A stretch of DNA of 41,691 nt from Jimgerdemannia flammicorona. Its lineage: Eukaryota > Mucoromycota > Endogonomycetes > Endogonales > Endogonaceae. The position numbers and the translations under genes were made by a program. A model generated the notes under the pieces. It made no database searches and was not told the DNA's origin. It was given only the letters and a program-made list of their open reading frames with translations. Each line of letters begins with the position of its first letter. Positions within the stretch are counted from its first letter, which is position 1. Positions 1 through 10,109 of the stretch are shown one piece after another. Location: NCBI GenBank assembly GCA_003990745.1, contig RBNI01000116.1, positions 1 through 41,691 of the forward strand, read 5' to 3'.

Positions 1-230
1 CCACGCCCGATTATCCAAACTTGTCAAAGAATCCTTTCGCATGCACTAATAACAATAAAATTAAGGGAGTTAAATGTGTAGAGTTTGGCTGGTTGGAAAC
101 GTACGCTTACAAGGCTATCATTCGTATTATCCACAAAAGAGTCCCTTTATTACCATATATAATATCCCTCTGCCAGAACAGGGATGGGTGGGAGGGGTGT
201 GAAAAAAGTTGCTAGATTGCTAAATTGCTT
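1..230. other. CpG-retaining flank, no confident gene
   Basis: About six CpG dinucleotides lie in the first 130 bases (for example near 4, 39, 101 and 124), a density not seen again for kilobases. This suggests non-repetitive DNA at the left edge, outside the deaminated repeat block. The only open frame is a 64-codon stretch at 21-215 (+) with no recognisable motif, and I do not call it a gene. No tRNA or rRNA feature is evident. Confidence 0.5.
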
Positions 231-804
231 AGTTGCTTTTGGGCAGAAGAATGTCTATGCTTGAGTCAGGTATAGAAAGGGCTAAGATATATTCTAGAAC
301 TAAAACTGAAATTGATGAATTGATTTGAGCATATATACTTCTGTCAACTTCATCGGAAAAAAAAACTTCAGTTTGCATTTACTAGTTTGTGTTCATAGCT
401 ATTTGAGTTCATATTATTTAATATAGTTTAAGTTCATAGTCTTTTAGTTTATATATTACTATATGTTGCTGTCTGTGTACTTGCTATTTAGTTCATATGG
501 CTGTGTCTTCAAGAAAATAAATCTGTTAGCATCTACTAGTTCATGTCTACAGTTATTTGAGTTTATATTATGAAATTATAGTTTATATATTATGCTTTTC
601 TGTCTTTATTCTTAGTAATTTAGTTTATGAAAAATGTGGAATTTTGAGGCTTAGTTTGGGACTGGTAAGCATGACTACCCAGATAAAAAAAATAATAAAC
701 AAATAGTATTTATTGTCAGAATATATATGTGGCTCAACTGTTTTGATTTTCCAAATAACATTCTTAATACCATCAATAAAATTCAGATATTTATTACTAT
801 ATAG
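231..804. other. AT-rich stretch without a recognised gene
   Basis: No coding frame or known element is visible. It holds a diverged tandem duplication (listed separately) and scattered A- and T-runs. The AT-rich sequence ends in what may be an intron or upstream region of the decayed frame that begins near 805. Confidence 0.4.
382..640. repeat. Diverged tandem duplication, unit about 155 bp
   Basis: Two similar blocks begin at about 382 and 536. Each starts with ctagtt, then has a ttcat- or tctac-containing stretch followed by tatttgag, a tatagttt stretch, a gtct..tact/ttct segment and a tattTAGTT end. A shorter related piece is at about 8764-8812 on the other side of the LINE pair. Differences are mostly transitions. 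Identity is unknown; it could be an old LTR or a non-coding repeat. Confidence 0.35.
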
Positions 805-1380
805 GTAAGATGGAAAGAAATATGAATTACAGCTAATGAAGAATTGTTTTATATAAGAAAAATAGAAATAATACCATCACTACCTCCAGCTAGTAATGAA
901 GAGTCCTCTAATGATAGAGAATGAATCTTGATGAAACAAATAGCTACTATTAGTACCAAACAAAATACTGAGTATCAAAAGTGATAGTGGCTTCTAAAGA
1001 AAGTCAAACAGACTAGTAAAGTTAACAAAACACTTCAACAAATTAGTTCCACTCTTAGACAAGCTCAAGATATAGTTTCTGAACAAAACTCAGAGCCAAT
1101 AAACTCCATCAGAATATACTTTAAATTGTATAAATATGCCACCAATACTATCTCTAAGGACATTATTGTAGAAAATCATCTATTTGGTAAAAAATTATAA
1201 TATAATAAACAAATTCAGTATAATAAGACTGAAAAAGGATAAGAAATAGTTATTACCCATTTGGTCAAAAAGTACTACCTTATCTTACTAGAAGAGAAGA
1301 AGACTAAAAGCAAAACAATACAGTTAAAGAAATATGTCAAATTTATAATATAGCTTCTCATCTAATACTAAACCAGATCT
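805..1380 (+). pseudogene. Decayed unrecognised reading frame, 5' part, split by LINE insertion
   Basis: One frame (codons aligned to 901-903) reads for about 190 codons with protein-like composition and about eight in-frame stops (TGA, TAG, TAA), but with no frameshift. That pattern fits point-mutation decay of Arg, Gln and Trp codons. The middle is Lys/Gln/Ser-rich and may form a coiled coil around 1000-1090; the end is Lys-rich. The frame runs into the LINE target site at 1371-1387 and can be continued from 8462 to about 8540, so the LINE appears to have split it. I do not recognise the family. It could be a transposon gag or a host gene remnant. Confidence 0.35.
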
Positions 1381-1387
1381 GCTATCT
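1371..1387. repeat. 17-bp target site duplication, left copy
   Basis: The sequence aaccagatctgctatct occurs here directly before the poly-T tract and again at 8445-8461 directly after the 5' end of the second LINE copy. It is an exact 17-base match (the last T is ambiguous with the poly-T), as expected for target-primed reverse transcription. The pair encloses both LINE copies, not each one. Confidence 0.85.
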
Positions 1388-4252
1388 TTTTTTTTTTTTT
1401 TTTTTTTTTTTTATAGTCACTTAGATATCTTTCTTTATTAATACAGCTATCTAACCCATATATAATACACTAAGCCCACCCCTATCTGATCCCTCTAGGG
1501 GACCCCTACCCCTCTACCTCCTCTTGATTAAAGACCACTAGGCCATTAATCACCCACACTACCCACCACTCTGTCTACAAATCTCTTCTACCAGATGACA
1601 ATGATACCTACCCTGGGGACTCCAGCCAACCCACCACTCTGTTAGTATATCTCCCACCAACTCCTCCTATCTTAACAACCTCTTCTGTAGATCCAGCTAT
1701 AACCCCTACTTAAAAACAAAGAGCCAATGTCTAGCTAACCCTATCCATATAGCTAAAACCCACCCTACAGTAAGCTATTCATTGCTCACCCCACTCACCA
1801 ACCTAGATCTCAAATCTTCCCAGCGACCTCTCTCCCCTCTGGTCTCCTCCTCACCCCCAGCCAGTCTCCTACTACTATCCAAAAGTCCCCCAGAATCTCA
1901 CACTCTCCCAGCCAATGTTCTGGTATCTGCACAAATCCCCCAACTTATCTGACATTATAGCATACTTCACATTCCAGTAGGCCACTATCCACCACATACT
2001 CAGAACAGAAATTCAATATGATATTCCTCTGTAGCATCCACCACCATACTACTCAATACTTGGGAGGAAGCTATCTCCACATCTCAGCACTCTATATCCA
2101 GACTTCTGCCTAATTCCATTCCTTGCCAATCCTCACTGCTTGTCAACCACTTGGCCAAAGATCCTGACCAAGTCCCCTCTGACACTCCACTCCATCACCA
2201 ATATCAAATTCAATAAGTAGAGTGTCCCCCAGAAGCAATCTGTTCCATCTCTACATAGCTAGTCCTCACAGCATCTCCCCTTCATTACTATGCTAATGCA
2301 AGTCAATGCAGTGTGCTCTATCTGCTACCCCCTACCAGAAGCCTTTATACTGCAGCTGATGGCTTTCACCCAGGGCCACCAGGGAAAGCAAATTCCCCAA
2401 GGACCTCCTTGGGGAGAATTTCATCTCCTATACCTTCTGCATCAATAGCACTCATCTCCCTCTCCTCAGTTCCACAGCCCACTTCAACTACCAAGCTCTC
2501 AAGCAGTGTAGCCTCTTAGAAATGTCCACCAGTCCTAGCCCCCCTTGAACTACTAATATTGAAAGGGTTTCCCAACTAATCTGGGACCATCTCCTAGCCC
2601 AAATCCAGTCTCTAGCCAGCTTTGTCAGCCTCTTCACTACCCAGGCTGAAAAGTCCAAGTGATAGGCAATATACCACAGCTTAGAGAACTAGTAGATATT
2701 CAAAATTGTTACTTGGTCTGCCAGGGAGATGTGGTGACCTCCCCAGTCTTGAAGTGCCTCCCCTTAGATTGCCACCCTCCTCTCTCACCATATCTGTGGC
2801 AAGACTGATCCATATACTGAAAGAAAGATACCCAGATACCTCACTGTCTCTCCTGCTGGGACAATTGTTCCAATGACATCCCCTCCCACTAACCCATTTC
2901 CCATTACCATTGTCTCGTACTTATGCTAGTTAAGTTTTGCTCCAGAGTATATCTCATACTATTCTACTGTCTCCATAAGAGCCTCAACATCTACTACTGA
3001 TTCAAGTCCATCCACCATATTATCTGCAAAGGCCCCCACTTCCACACCATATCATAAATAGTGAGCCTTGCCACCTTCTGCCTAATCCTATCTATCAAAG
3101 GTTCTAAAGAAAGGACATATAGAATAGGAGACAGTGGATCCCCCTGAGGAACCCCTCTCTCCAAGGGAAATGCTATACTCTGATAACTATTACACATCAG
3201 TTCTACCCTACTTCCCTCCAACAAATTCAATATTGAAGCTCAAAATAGCAAGAGAACTCCTATTCTGTTCAGTACCTTGCCCAGCCACATCTGCTGAACA
3301 TAGTCATAGGCCTTCTCCTGATCCAGAAAGACCAGTCTCCCATCCAATCCACTAGCCCTTGCCCCTTCAATGATACCATGGATCCAGGCCATCCCATCTC
3401 TGATAAGTCTGCCTCCTACAAAGCCCTGCTGCTCCTCACCCAGCACCTGTTGGGCAACCCTCTGTAATCTTGCCACAATTACCTTAGTCACCATCTTCCT
3501 GTCCATATCCAGCAGCATGATAGGCCTCCAGTTCTTCCAATCCTCCCTTCTCCCCTTGTCCTTGTACAATAGGGCCACCAGCCTTAGGTCCTGCCCTCCC
3601 ACCCACTGATTCCTCAGGAGAACAAAATCACAGAGGGCCACTATCTCACCTAATACCCCAGGGACCCCCACCATCTTTTTCCAAAAGTCCCAAGGTAGAC
3701 CATCCTCTCCTGGCACTGTACCAAGCTTAGTTGCAGCAAGGACTCTCTGGATCTCCTCCTCCTAGACCAGAAGGATCAAATCCCCCAGGCCCTCCACTTA
3801 CAGCAGATCTCAGTTTGCCAGAGTATCTCCAATTACCTCTGCATCAGCACCTCCTTCCTCCTCACTCCACAGGCCCCTCCACTGCTCCTTCAGCAACCCC
3901 AAGATCTGTTGCATACTATGTACCATTCCCCTCTCAGCATCAAGGACTCCATCCCACCAATGTTGCACCCTCAAGTACCTAGTCGGCCTCTCCCCCTCCT
4001 CAAGCCCCTGCCACCTCAACCTAGCTACCATTCCTTTCACATGTATCTCCTCCTCCTCTCACAATACCTGTTGCAACTCCATTACTTCTAATCTAGCTTG
4101 CACTAATCTCCAATCATCCACCTCACCAGAGTATATCAAATCAGCCCATTCCATCTGCAATCTAACCAATCTATTGGTAGCACACCATATTCTCTTCCTT
4201 CTTTACCCCCCAGTATCTCTACCAACTTCTCTCCAGTAGGCCCTCACAGCCT
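1388..4252 (-). mobile_element. L1-like LINE, copy M1, 5'-truncated
   Basis: The poly-T at 1387-1412 is the poly(A) tail of a minus-strand element. The adjoining 3' end carries the family signature seen in all copies here (reading minus: taataaag, 6-8 bases, then aagtgactat before the A-run). The copy runs through the 3' UTR, the ORF2 C-terminal region and the RT, and stops abruptly at 4252 in the endonuclease-RT linker, where a second poly-T begins. It is about 90% similar to M2 by eye, with mostly transition differences. Many stops make it dead. Confidence 0.85.
2994..3716 (-). pseudogene. LINE ORF2 reverse transcriptase fragment (M1)
   Basis: The minus frame 3716-3240 encodes the RT fingers and palm start: a GLPWDFWKK segment, a KNWRPIMLLD block, a QQGFV..R.I.D block and motif A as FLDQEKAYD. 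After a frame change, 3230-2994 carries motif B (RGVPQGDPLSPILY), and in an alternate frame motif C reads FADN at 3019-3030 instead of the family FADD. The KNWRPI..L and FxGxR-like blocks place it among L1-type non-LTR RTs. Frame breaks and the Asp-to-Asn change show it is inactive. Confidence 0.85.
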
Positions 4253-5209
4253 CTTTTTTTTTTTTTTTTTTTTTTATAGTCACTTGGACTCCTTCCTTTA
4301 TTAATACAGCTATCTAATCTATACATATATAATACACTAAGCCCACCTCTATCTGATCCCCCTAGGGGGCCCCTGCTCCTCTACCTCCTCTTGATTAAAG
4401 ATTACTAAGCCATTAATCACCTCTACTACCTACCACTCTGTCTATAAATCTCTTCTACCAAATGGCAATGATGTCCACCCTGAAGACTTCAGCTGACCCA
4501 CCACTCTATTAGTATATCTCCCACCAACCCCTCTTATCTTAACAACCTCTTCTATAGATCTAGCTATCATCTCTCTTCAAAAATGAAGAGCCAATATCCA
4601 GCTAGCCCTATCTATACAGTTAAAACCCACTCTACAGTAAGTTATTCATTACTCACCCCACTCACCAACCTAGATCTCAAATCTTCCCAGCAACCTCTCT
4701 CCCCCTCTGGTCTCCTCCTCACTCCCAGCCAGTCCCCTACCACTATCCAAAAGTCTCCCAGAACCTCACACTCTCCTAGCCAATGTTCTGATATCTACAC
4801 AAATCCCCCAACTTGTCTGACATCATAGCATACTTCATATTTCAGTAGGTCATCATCTACCAGATACTCAGTACAGAAATTCAATATGATATTTCTCTAT
4901 AGCATCTACCACTATACTACCCAATACTTGGGAGGAAGTCACCTCTACACCTCAGCACTTTATGTCCAGACTTCTGCCCAATCCCAGTCCTCGCCAATCT
5001 ACACTGCTTGTCAACCACTTGGCCAAAGATCCTGACCAAGTCTCCTCTGATACTCCACTTCATCACCAATATCAAATTCAATAAGTAGAGTGTCCCCCAG
5101 AAGCAATCTGCCCTATCTCCACATAGCTGATCTCTATAGCATCTCTCCTTTATTGCTATGCCAACACAAGCTAATACAGTGTACTCAATCTGCTATCCCC
5201 CACCAGAAG

Positions 5210-7230
5210 CCTTTATACTGCAGCTGACAGCTTCCACCCAGGGCCACTAGAAAGCAAATCTCCCAAGGACTCTCTTGGAGAGAATTTCATTTCCCACACC
5301 TTCTGTATCAATGGCACCCATCTCCCTCCCCTCAGTTCCACAGCCTGCTTCAACCACCAAGCTCTCAAGCAGTGTAGCCTCTTAGAAAAGTCCACCAGTC
5401 CTAGTCCCCCTCAAACTACTGGCATTGAAAGGGTTTCCCAACTGATCTGGGACTATCTCCCAGTCCAAATTCAGTCCCTAGCCAGCTTCATCAGTCTCTT
5501 CACCACCCAGGCTGGAAAGTCCAAGTGATAGGCAATATACCACAGCTTAGTGAACCAGTAGATATTCAAAATTGTTACTTGGCCTACCAGGGAGATGTGG
5601 CAACCTCTCCAGTCTTGAAGTGCCTCCCCCCAGATTGCCACCCTCCTCTCTCACCACACCTATGGCAAGACTGATCTATATACTGAAAGAAAGATGCCCA
5701 GATATCTCACTGCCTCTCCTGCTGAGACAATTGTTCCAATGATGTCCCCTCCCACTAACCCATTTCTCAGCACCATTGTCTCACACTTATGCCAGTTAAG
5801 TTTTGCTCCAGAGTATATCTCATACTATTCTACTGTCTTCTTAAGAGCCTCAACATCCACTACTGATCCAAGTTCAACCACCATATTATCTGCAAAGGCC
5901 CCCACCTTCCATACCATACTATAAATAGTGAGCCCTGCCACCTTCTGCCTAATTCTATCTCTCAAAAGTTCTAAAGAAAGGACATATAGAATAGGAGACA
6001 GTAGATCCCCCTAAGAAACCCCTCTCTCCAAGAGAAATGCCATACTCTGATGACTATTACACATTAGTGCTGCCCTACTTCCCTTCAACAAATTCAACAT
6101 TGAAGCTCAAGATAGCAAGAGAACTCCTATTCTGTCCAGTACCTTGCCCAGCCACACCTGCTGAACATGGTCATAGGTCTTCTTCTGATCCAGAAAGACC
6201 AGTCTCCCATCCAATTCACTAGCTCTTGCCCCTTCAATGATACCATGGACCCAGGCCATCTCATCTCTGATAAGTCTGCCTCCTACAAAGCCCTGCTGCT
6301 CCTCACCCAGTACCTGTTGGGCAACTCTCTGTAATCTTGCCACAATCACCTTAGTCACCATCTTCCTGTCTATATCCAGCAGCATGATAGGCCTCCAGTT
6401 CTTCCAATCCTCCCTCCTCCCCTTGTCCTTGTTCAATAGGGCCACCAGCCTTAGGTCCTGCCCTCCCACCCACTGACCTCTCAGAAGAACAAAATCATAG
6501 AGGGTCACTATCTCATCTAATACCCCAGGGACCCCTACTATCTTTTTCCAAAAGTCCCAAGGTAGCCCATCCTCTCCTGGCACTGTACTAAGTTAGTTGC
6601 AGTAAGAACTCTCTGGATCTCCTCCTCCTGGACCAGAAGGATCAAATCCCCCAGACCCTCCACTTACAGCAGATCCCAGTTTACCAGAGTGTCTCCAATT
6701 GCCTCTGCATCAGCACCCCCTTCCTCCTCACTCCACAGGCCCCTCCACTGCTCCTTCAGCAACCCCAAGATCTGTTGCATACTATGTATCATTCTCTCCT
6801 TAGCATCAAGGACTCCATCCCACCAATGTTGCACCCTCAAGTACCTAGTCAGCCTCTCCCCCTCAAGCCCCTGCCACCTCAACCTAGCTGCCATTCCTTT
6901 TACATGCATCTCCTTCTCCTCTTGCAATACCTATTGCAACTCCATTACTTCTAATCTAGCTTACACTAACCTCCAATCATCCATCTCACCAGAGTTTATT
7001 AAATCAGCCCATTCCATCTGCAATCTAACCAATCTATTAGAAGCATACCATACTCTCTTCCTTCTTTGCCTTCCAGCATCTCAACCAACTTCTCTCCAGT
7101 AGGCCCTCACAGCCTCTTTCAACTTCATCCACTGGACATCCACTTGTAAGCCCTCATATACCCAGCTTATTATCTTCACCTGAATATCCTCTGCCCAAAG
7201 GTCCCACAATACCTTCTCAGCTAGCAAGGA
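5210..7230 (-). pseudogene. LINE ORF2 linker, RT and C-terminal region (M2)
   Basis: The minus frame 6927-6664 is the linker upstream of RT, Trp/Arg/Glu-rich with a YLRVQHWWDGVLDA block. 6583-6107 is the RT, with the same blocks as M1 but a slightly different motif A (FLDQKKTYDH). Motif C again reads FADN (5885-5896). 5395-5213 is the conserved ORF2 C-terminal region (LHCLRAWWLKQAV) typical of L1-like ORF2 downstream of RT. It is interrupted by stops and frame changes. No CCHC knuckle is seen at the C-terminus. Confidence 0.8.
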
Positions 7231-7234
7231 GGAA

Positions 7235-7960
7235 TTAAGGCACTAATGTCCAGGTCCATCTCCACTCTCCCCAAACTGCCTCTATCCTAACAGTCCCCAG
7301 TGGTCTGACTATTGGCACCACTCCACCTCCAGAGTCCTTCAAACATCCAGGCCCCAACATTTGGTCATCAGTATCCAGTCTATCCTTGTACTGAGGGCAT
7401 TCACCCAATGTGTGTAAATCCTCTTTTCTCTCCACTGCATTCTGCTCATATCTTCTAAGGAGCTAAGGTTCTCTACCTCCTCCTATACATCCAGGCCACT
7501 ACTCCTCCCACCAGTACTCCTCCCTCTATCAGTTCTATCTAACTGAAGATTCCACACCATATTGAAGTTATCTTCCAGAACATTCACCCCATCCTCCAAG
7601 AATGTGCTCTCATCCAGAAGACCCTTAATCCATGCAATCCACTCACCCCTAGCTACTAGGCAGTAGTAAGAGCCAACTCTCACTAGCTCCCACCCAGGTC
7701 TACACTATTCCCCCTATATCAAACAGTCTCCCCAGCTCCTGATTTCACCTAATTCCCCTTTACCCCTCCATACCAAAATTACCACCATACCAATCCAAGC
7801 TATAGCTCCTCCCTATTCTCTAGTCTACTCTACTTGATCTACATCATCCTCACATTGTACATCCTGTAGCTGAAAGAGATCAGCCTTCAATCTTTTAAGC
7901 CAAGTGAAAATGTTCTTCCATCACCTAGATCCCCATAACCCATTCACATTTAGAGAAAAA
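7235..7960 (-). pseudogene. LINE ORF2 apurinic-type endonuclease domain (M2)
   Basis: Read on the minus strand from about 7955, the domain begins with an SLNVNGLWG block (the Asn-bearing first motif of exonuclease-endonuclease-phosphatase folds) followed by a LQDVQ block. 7683-7483 carries GSYYCLVARGEWIAWIKG and a DNFN motif (family GDFN). Near 7300 an alternate frame gives SDHWGLL, the catalytic His motif. The order matches LINE APE endonucleases, which nick the target DNA. Stops and shifts break it into pieces. Confidence 0.75.
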
Positions 7961-8169
7961 ATATTAATTGTACTTTTATTGGGAATAATGTTTAGAAGTA
8001 GGGTCCTGTATGTCCTCTACAAATCCTCACCCCTCCCCTCTTATGTCATGTCTAAGTTGTATTCAGCAGCCAATCCCTCCTCTTCAGCCTCCTTTGTCTC
8101 TAATCCAACTAGAAGTTCAGCCATCTCCCCATCCTCCTTTTCTTCAAAGTTCTCATGATACTCCAGACA

Positions 8170-8440
8170 GGCCTTCTGCTAAAGCTTCAGACCATGATGC
8201 TCTGCCCAACAGTCAGTGGCCTGCTTACCAGTAACAGCTGCCAGCTCAGCCTCCCTCTCCTTATCAACCTCATACTCCTCCTTCTCCAGAAGAATTGCAA
8301 GCACCTCCACCTTCAGTGCCTCCACTACCTCATTACCATGCAGGATCTGTGCCCAATACTTCTCACTCATCACTCTCAGGTCCACTTCTCCCAACTCTTC
8401 AGCCATGAGGTTGTTTATCATCCTGCACATCTACAATAGG
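8170..8440 (-). pseudogene. LINE ORF1 C-terminal remnant (M2)
   Basis: An open stretch at 8430-8179 (minus) is rich in Glu, Val and Leu, with a VLAILLEKEEYEVD segment. The same segment, diverged, occurs in plus-strand LINE copies near 11590-11640 and 14980-15030 (LLE..EEYEVD), just before their endonuclease start, so this is the end of ORF1. It is truncated at the element's 5' end. Function by family: nucleic-acid binding in the LINE RNP; no motif visible here proves it. Confidence 0.6.
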
Positions 8441-8444
8441 TTTC

Positions 8445-8461
8445 AACCAGATCTGCTATCT
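8445..8461. repeat. 17-bp target site duplication, right copy
   Basis: Exact partner of 1371-1387, directly flanking the truncated 5' end of the LINE pair. The split reading frame seen at 805-1380 can be resumed from 8462. Confidence 0.85.
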
Positions 8462-8898
8462 ACAAAGAATAAGTAAATAAGATTTAACTTGAATATGAAA
8501 AGATAAGATATATTTACTATATAAAATATATCTGTAATAAATCCACAAACTATACTATGAATATTACTATACTATGAATACTATGAATAATAAATACCAC
8601 AGTATACAAAACTATATAAATCTCAACTTATGTCAATAAAGATTTGGTTTCAATAATAATTTATAAACACTTATATTATACATAATTCACTATTAAATAT
8701 ATACTTTTAATGCTACTGCACACTTCTTAAATGAAAACTGATCACAATTGCAAGTAATACCAAGTTCATATAACTATATTTTTAGTCTACATACTTGGCT
8801 ATTTAGTCCAACTATATATATATTTATAAATAAAATATGAATTTAAAAAAGTTTCTCTCATGATATGTGATCTATATACTTATTTACAAAAAGAATAA
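8462..8898. other. AT-rich spacer between LINE insertions
   Basis: The first 80 bases may continue the decayed frame of 805-1380. A short degenerate tandem (actatactatgaata-like units) lies at about 8543-8592, and a fragment similar to the 382-640 repeat at 8764-8812. Its last bases (8886-8900) resemble the sequence after the outer LINE's poly(A) tail at 24292-24307, a probable degraded target duplication. No gene seen. Confidence 0.4.
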
Positions 8899-10026
8899 AT
8901 CCTTTCTCCAGTATTACTTAGGTTACACAAACTTCTAATTATACTTTCAGTACAACTTTTAGAGAAAAGATGATAGTAATATAGAAACTAATGATCATTC
9001 TGAGGTATGTACTAGGCAGGGTGGCTCTAGTGCATTTGACTAGCAGCATGTTGGGCAGAGTTATGGCTTGGGGGTAAGTCTGTTGGGCTCTCTTTCAGGT
9101 AGATATTAAGGGGAAAACAGTAGTACTAGTAGGTGAGAGATAGGGAAGGTGAGCTTTGCTGACAAGGTCAAGGTTAGGTATTCATTGATAAGCCTAGAGG
9201 GTTGACTATAGGGAGATAAGGAGAAAGAGGAAGTAGCTGAGCCTGGAGGGGTGGCCCCAGGTAGTGATAGTGATGGGACAGGAGGAGTAATAGCTGGAGA
9301 GAGAGGAGGACTGCTGATAGAGGGGGGACTACTAATCTAGAAAAAAATTCAGATATAATGGCTGATGGTGGGGCTGGGCAGAGAGAGGGCATGAGGTCTG
9401 GGGATCTGGCTGATAGTATAATAGGTCTGGTGGTAGTACTGTTACTTAAGAAATTGGTGTTTGAATTTACTGTCATATTGTGCTTCTGGGGCTTAATAGT
9501 TATGCCAAAAATAGTTCTGGAGCTTTTAGTATAGGAGGTAAAAGGAGTGGTCTCAGTGAAGTTCTTAAAGAGACTAGAAGAAGTAGAGGTAGGCTTTAAG
9601 GAGTGAGAGTTGATGTTAGGAGTATTGGAGAAAGAAGTGATGGTGGGAGGGGTAGTGATTCTTATGGCTTGATAGTTATGCTGAGAACCCTGAGTAGTAT
9701 AGCTAGTGGTGGAAAATATACCTATAGTGAAGAAGGAGGAGGCCAGAGAGCTGATTATTAATATTATCAAAGAGTATAGAGATGTAGTAGATATTGGATT
9801 CTGGGCCTGAGAAGGTACAGAGTTCAGGACTAGAGATGTAGATATTAGGGTTAGACTGGTAGACAAGAAGAATGCTGAGAAAGGAAGAGATTGGCTGGTA
9901 GTAGTTAAGTAGGAGCCAGTGAAGTATAAGGTCTTGAGGGTGAAGGAGATGTCAGAGAAGGAGAAGGACTTATTAGAGGTATTGAAAAACCAGACTAGAG
10001 TAGTAGAGAAGAGACAGTTAGTCCAG
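8899..10026 (+). mobile_element. Outer plus-strand LINE, 5' segment (segment A)
   Basis: It aligns with the 5' part of LINE B at 10027-11030: both begin with a cctytctc-like 5' end followed by ttacacaaacttct, share a gcatttgact/acatttgact agcagcat block, and both encode the same ORF1 start. It stops at 10026, where LINE B begins, and its continuation is at 14390. The ORF1 frame from about 9360 reads MADGGAGQ..., then a SGDLADS block and a KKEEARELI..IIKEYRDVVD block, with scattered stops. This is a decayed ORF1 N-terminal half. Confidence 0.75.
10013..10026. repeat. 14-bp target duplication of LINE B, left copy
   Basis: gacagttagtccag here matches gacagttggcctag at 14390-14403 with three transitions. 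The two sites are exactly where segment A ends and segment C begins, so they are the two sides of LINE B's insertion into the outer LINE's ORF1. Confidence 0.7.
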
Positions 10027-10109
10027 CACCTCTCTCTACTATAATTTATATTACACAAACTTCTGATAATACTTTTGACACAGTTTTTGGAGCAAAGGTG
10101 TTAATATTA

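Larger units (their letters stand above)
4253..8444 (-). mobile_element. L1-like LINE, copy M2, 5'-truncated in ORF1
   Basis: It starts with a poly-T at about 4253-4276, then repeats the whole of M1 (3' UTR, RT) and continues past the M1 breakpoint (homologous point about 7105) through linker, endonuclease and the end of ORF1, stopping at 8444 next to the right target duplication. Element order read on the minus strand is ORF1 end, EN, RT, 3' UTR, poly(A). M1 and M2 may be one dimeric insertion; see findings. Confidence 0.85.

Noticed and set aside
2313..8476. Plus-strand Pro/Ser/Leu-rich frames (for example 2313-2519, 3731-3982, 6689-7102, 8155-8439)
   Set aside because: They are antisense to the minus-strand LINE ORF1/ORF2, and the minus strand shows RT and endonuclease motifs.
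9174..10058. The longest open frame of the window (294 codons, minus strand, Ser/Thr/Leu-rich)
   Set aside because: It lies antisense to LINE ORF1 segment A, whose plus-strand frame aligns residue by residue with LINE B. The same antisense openness recurs in LINE B at 10338-11152. It is a composition effect of CpG-depleted, purine-rich sense DNA.
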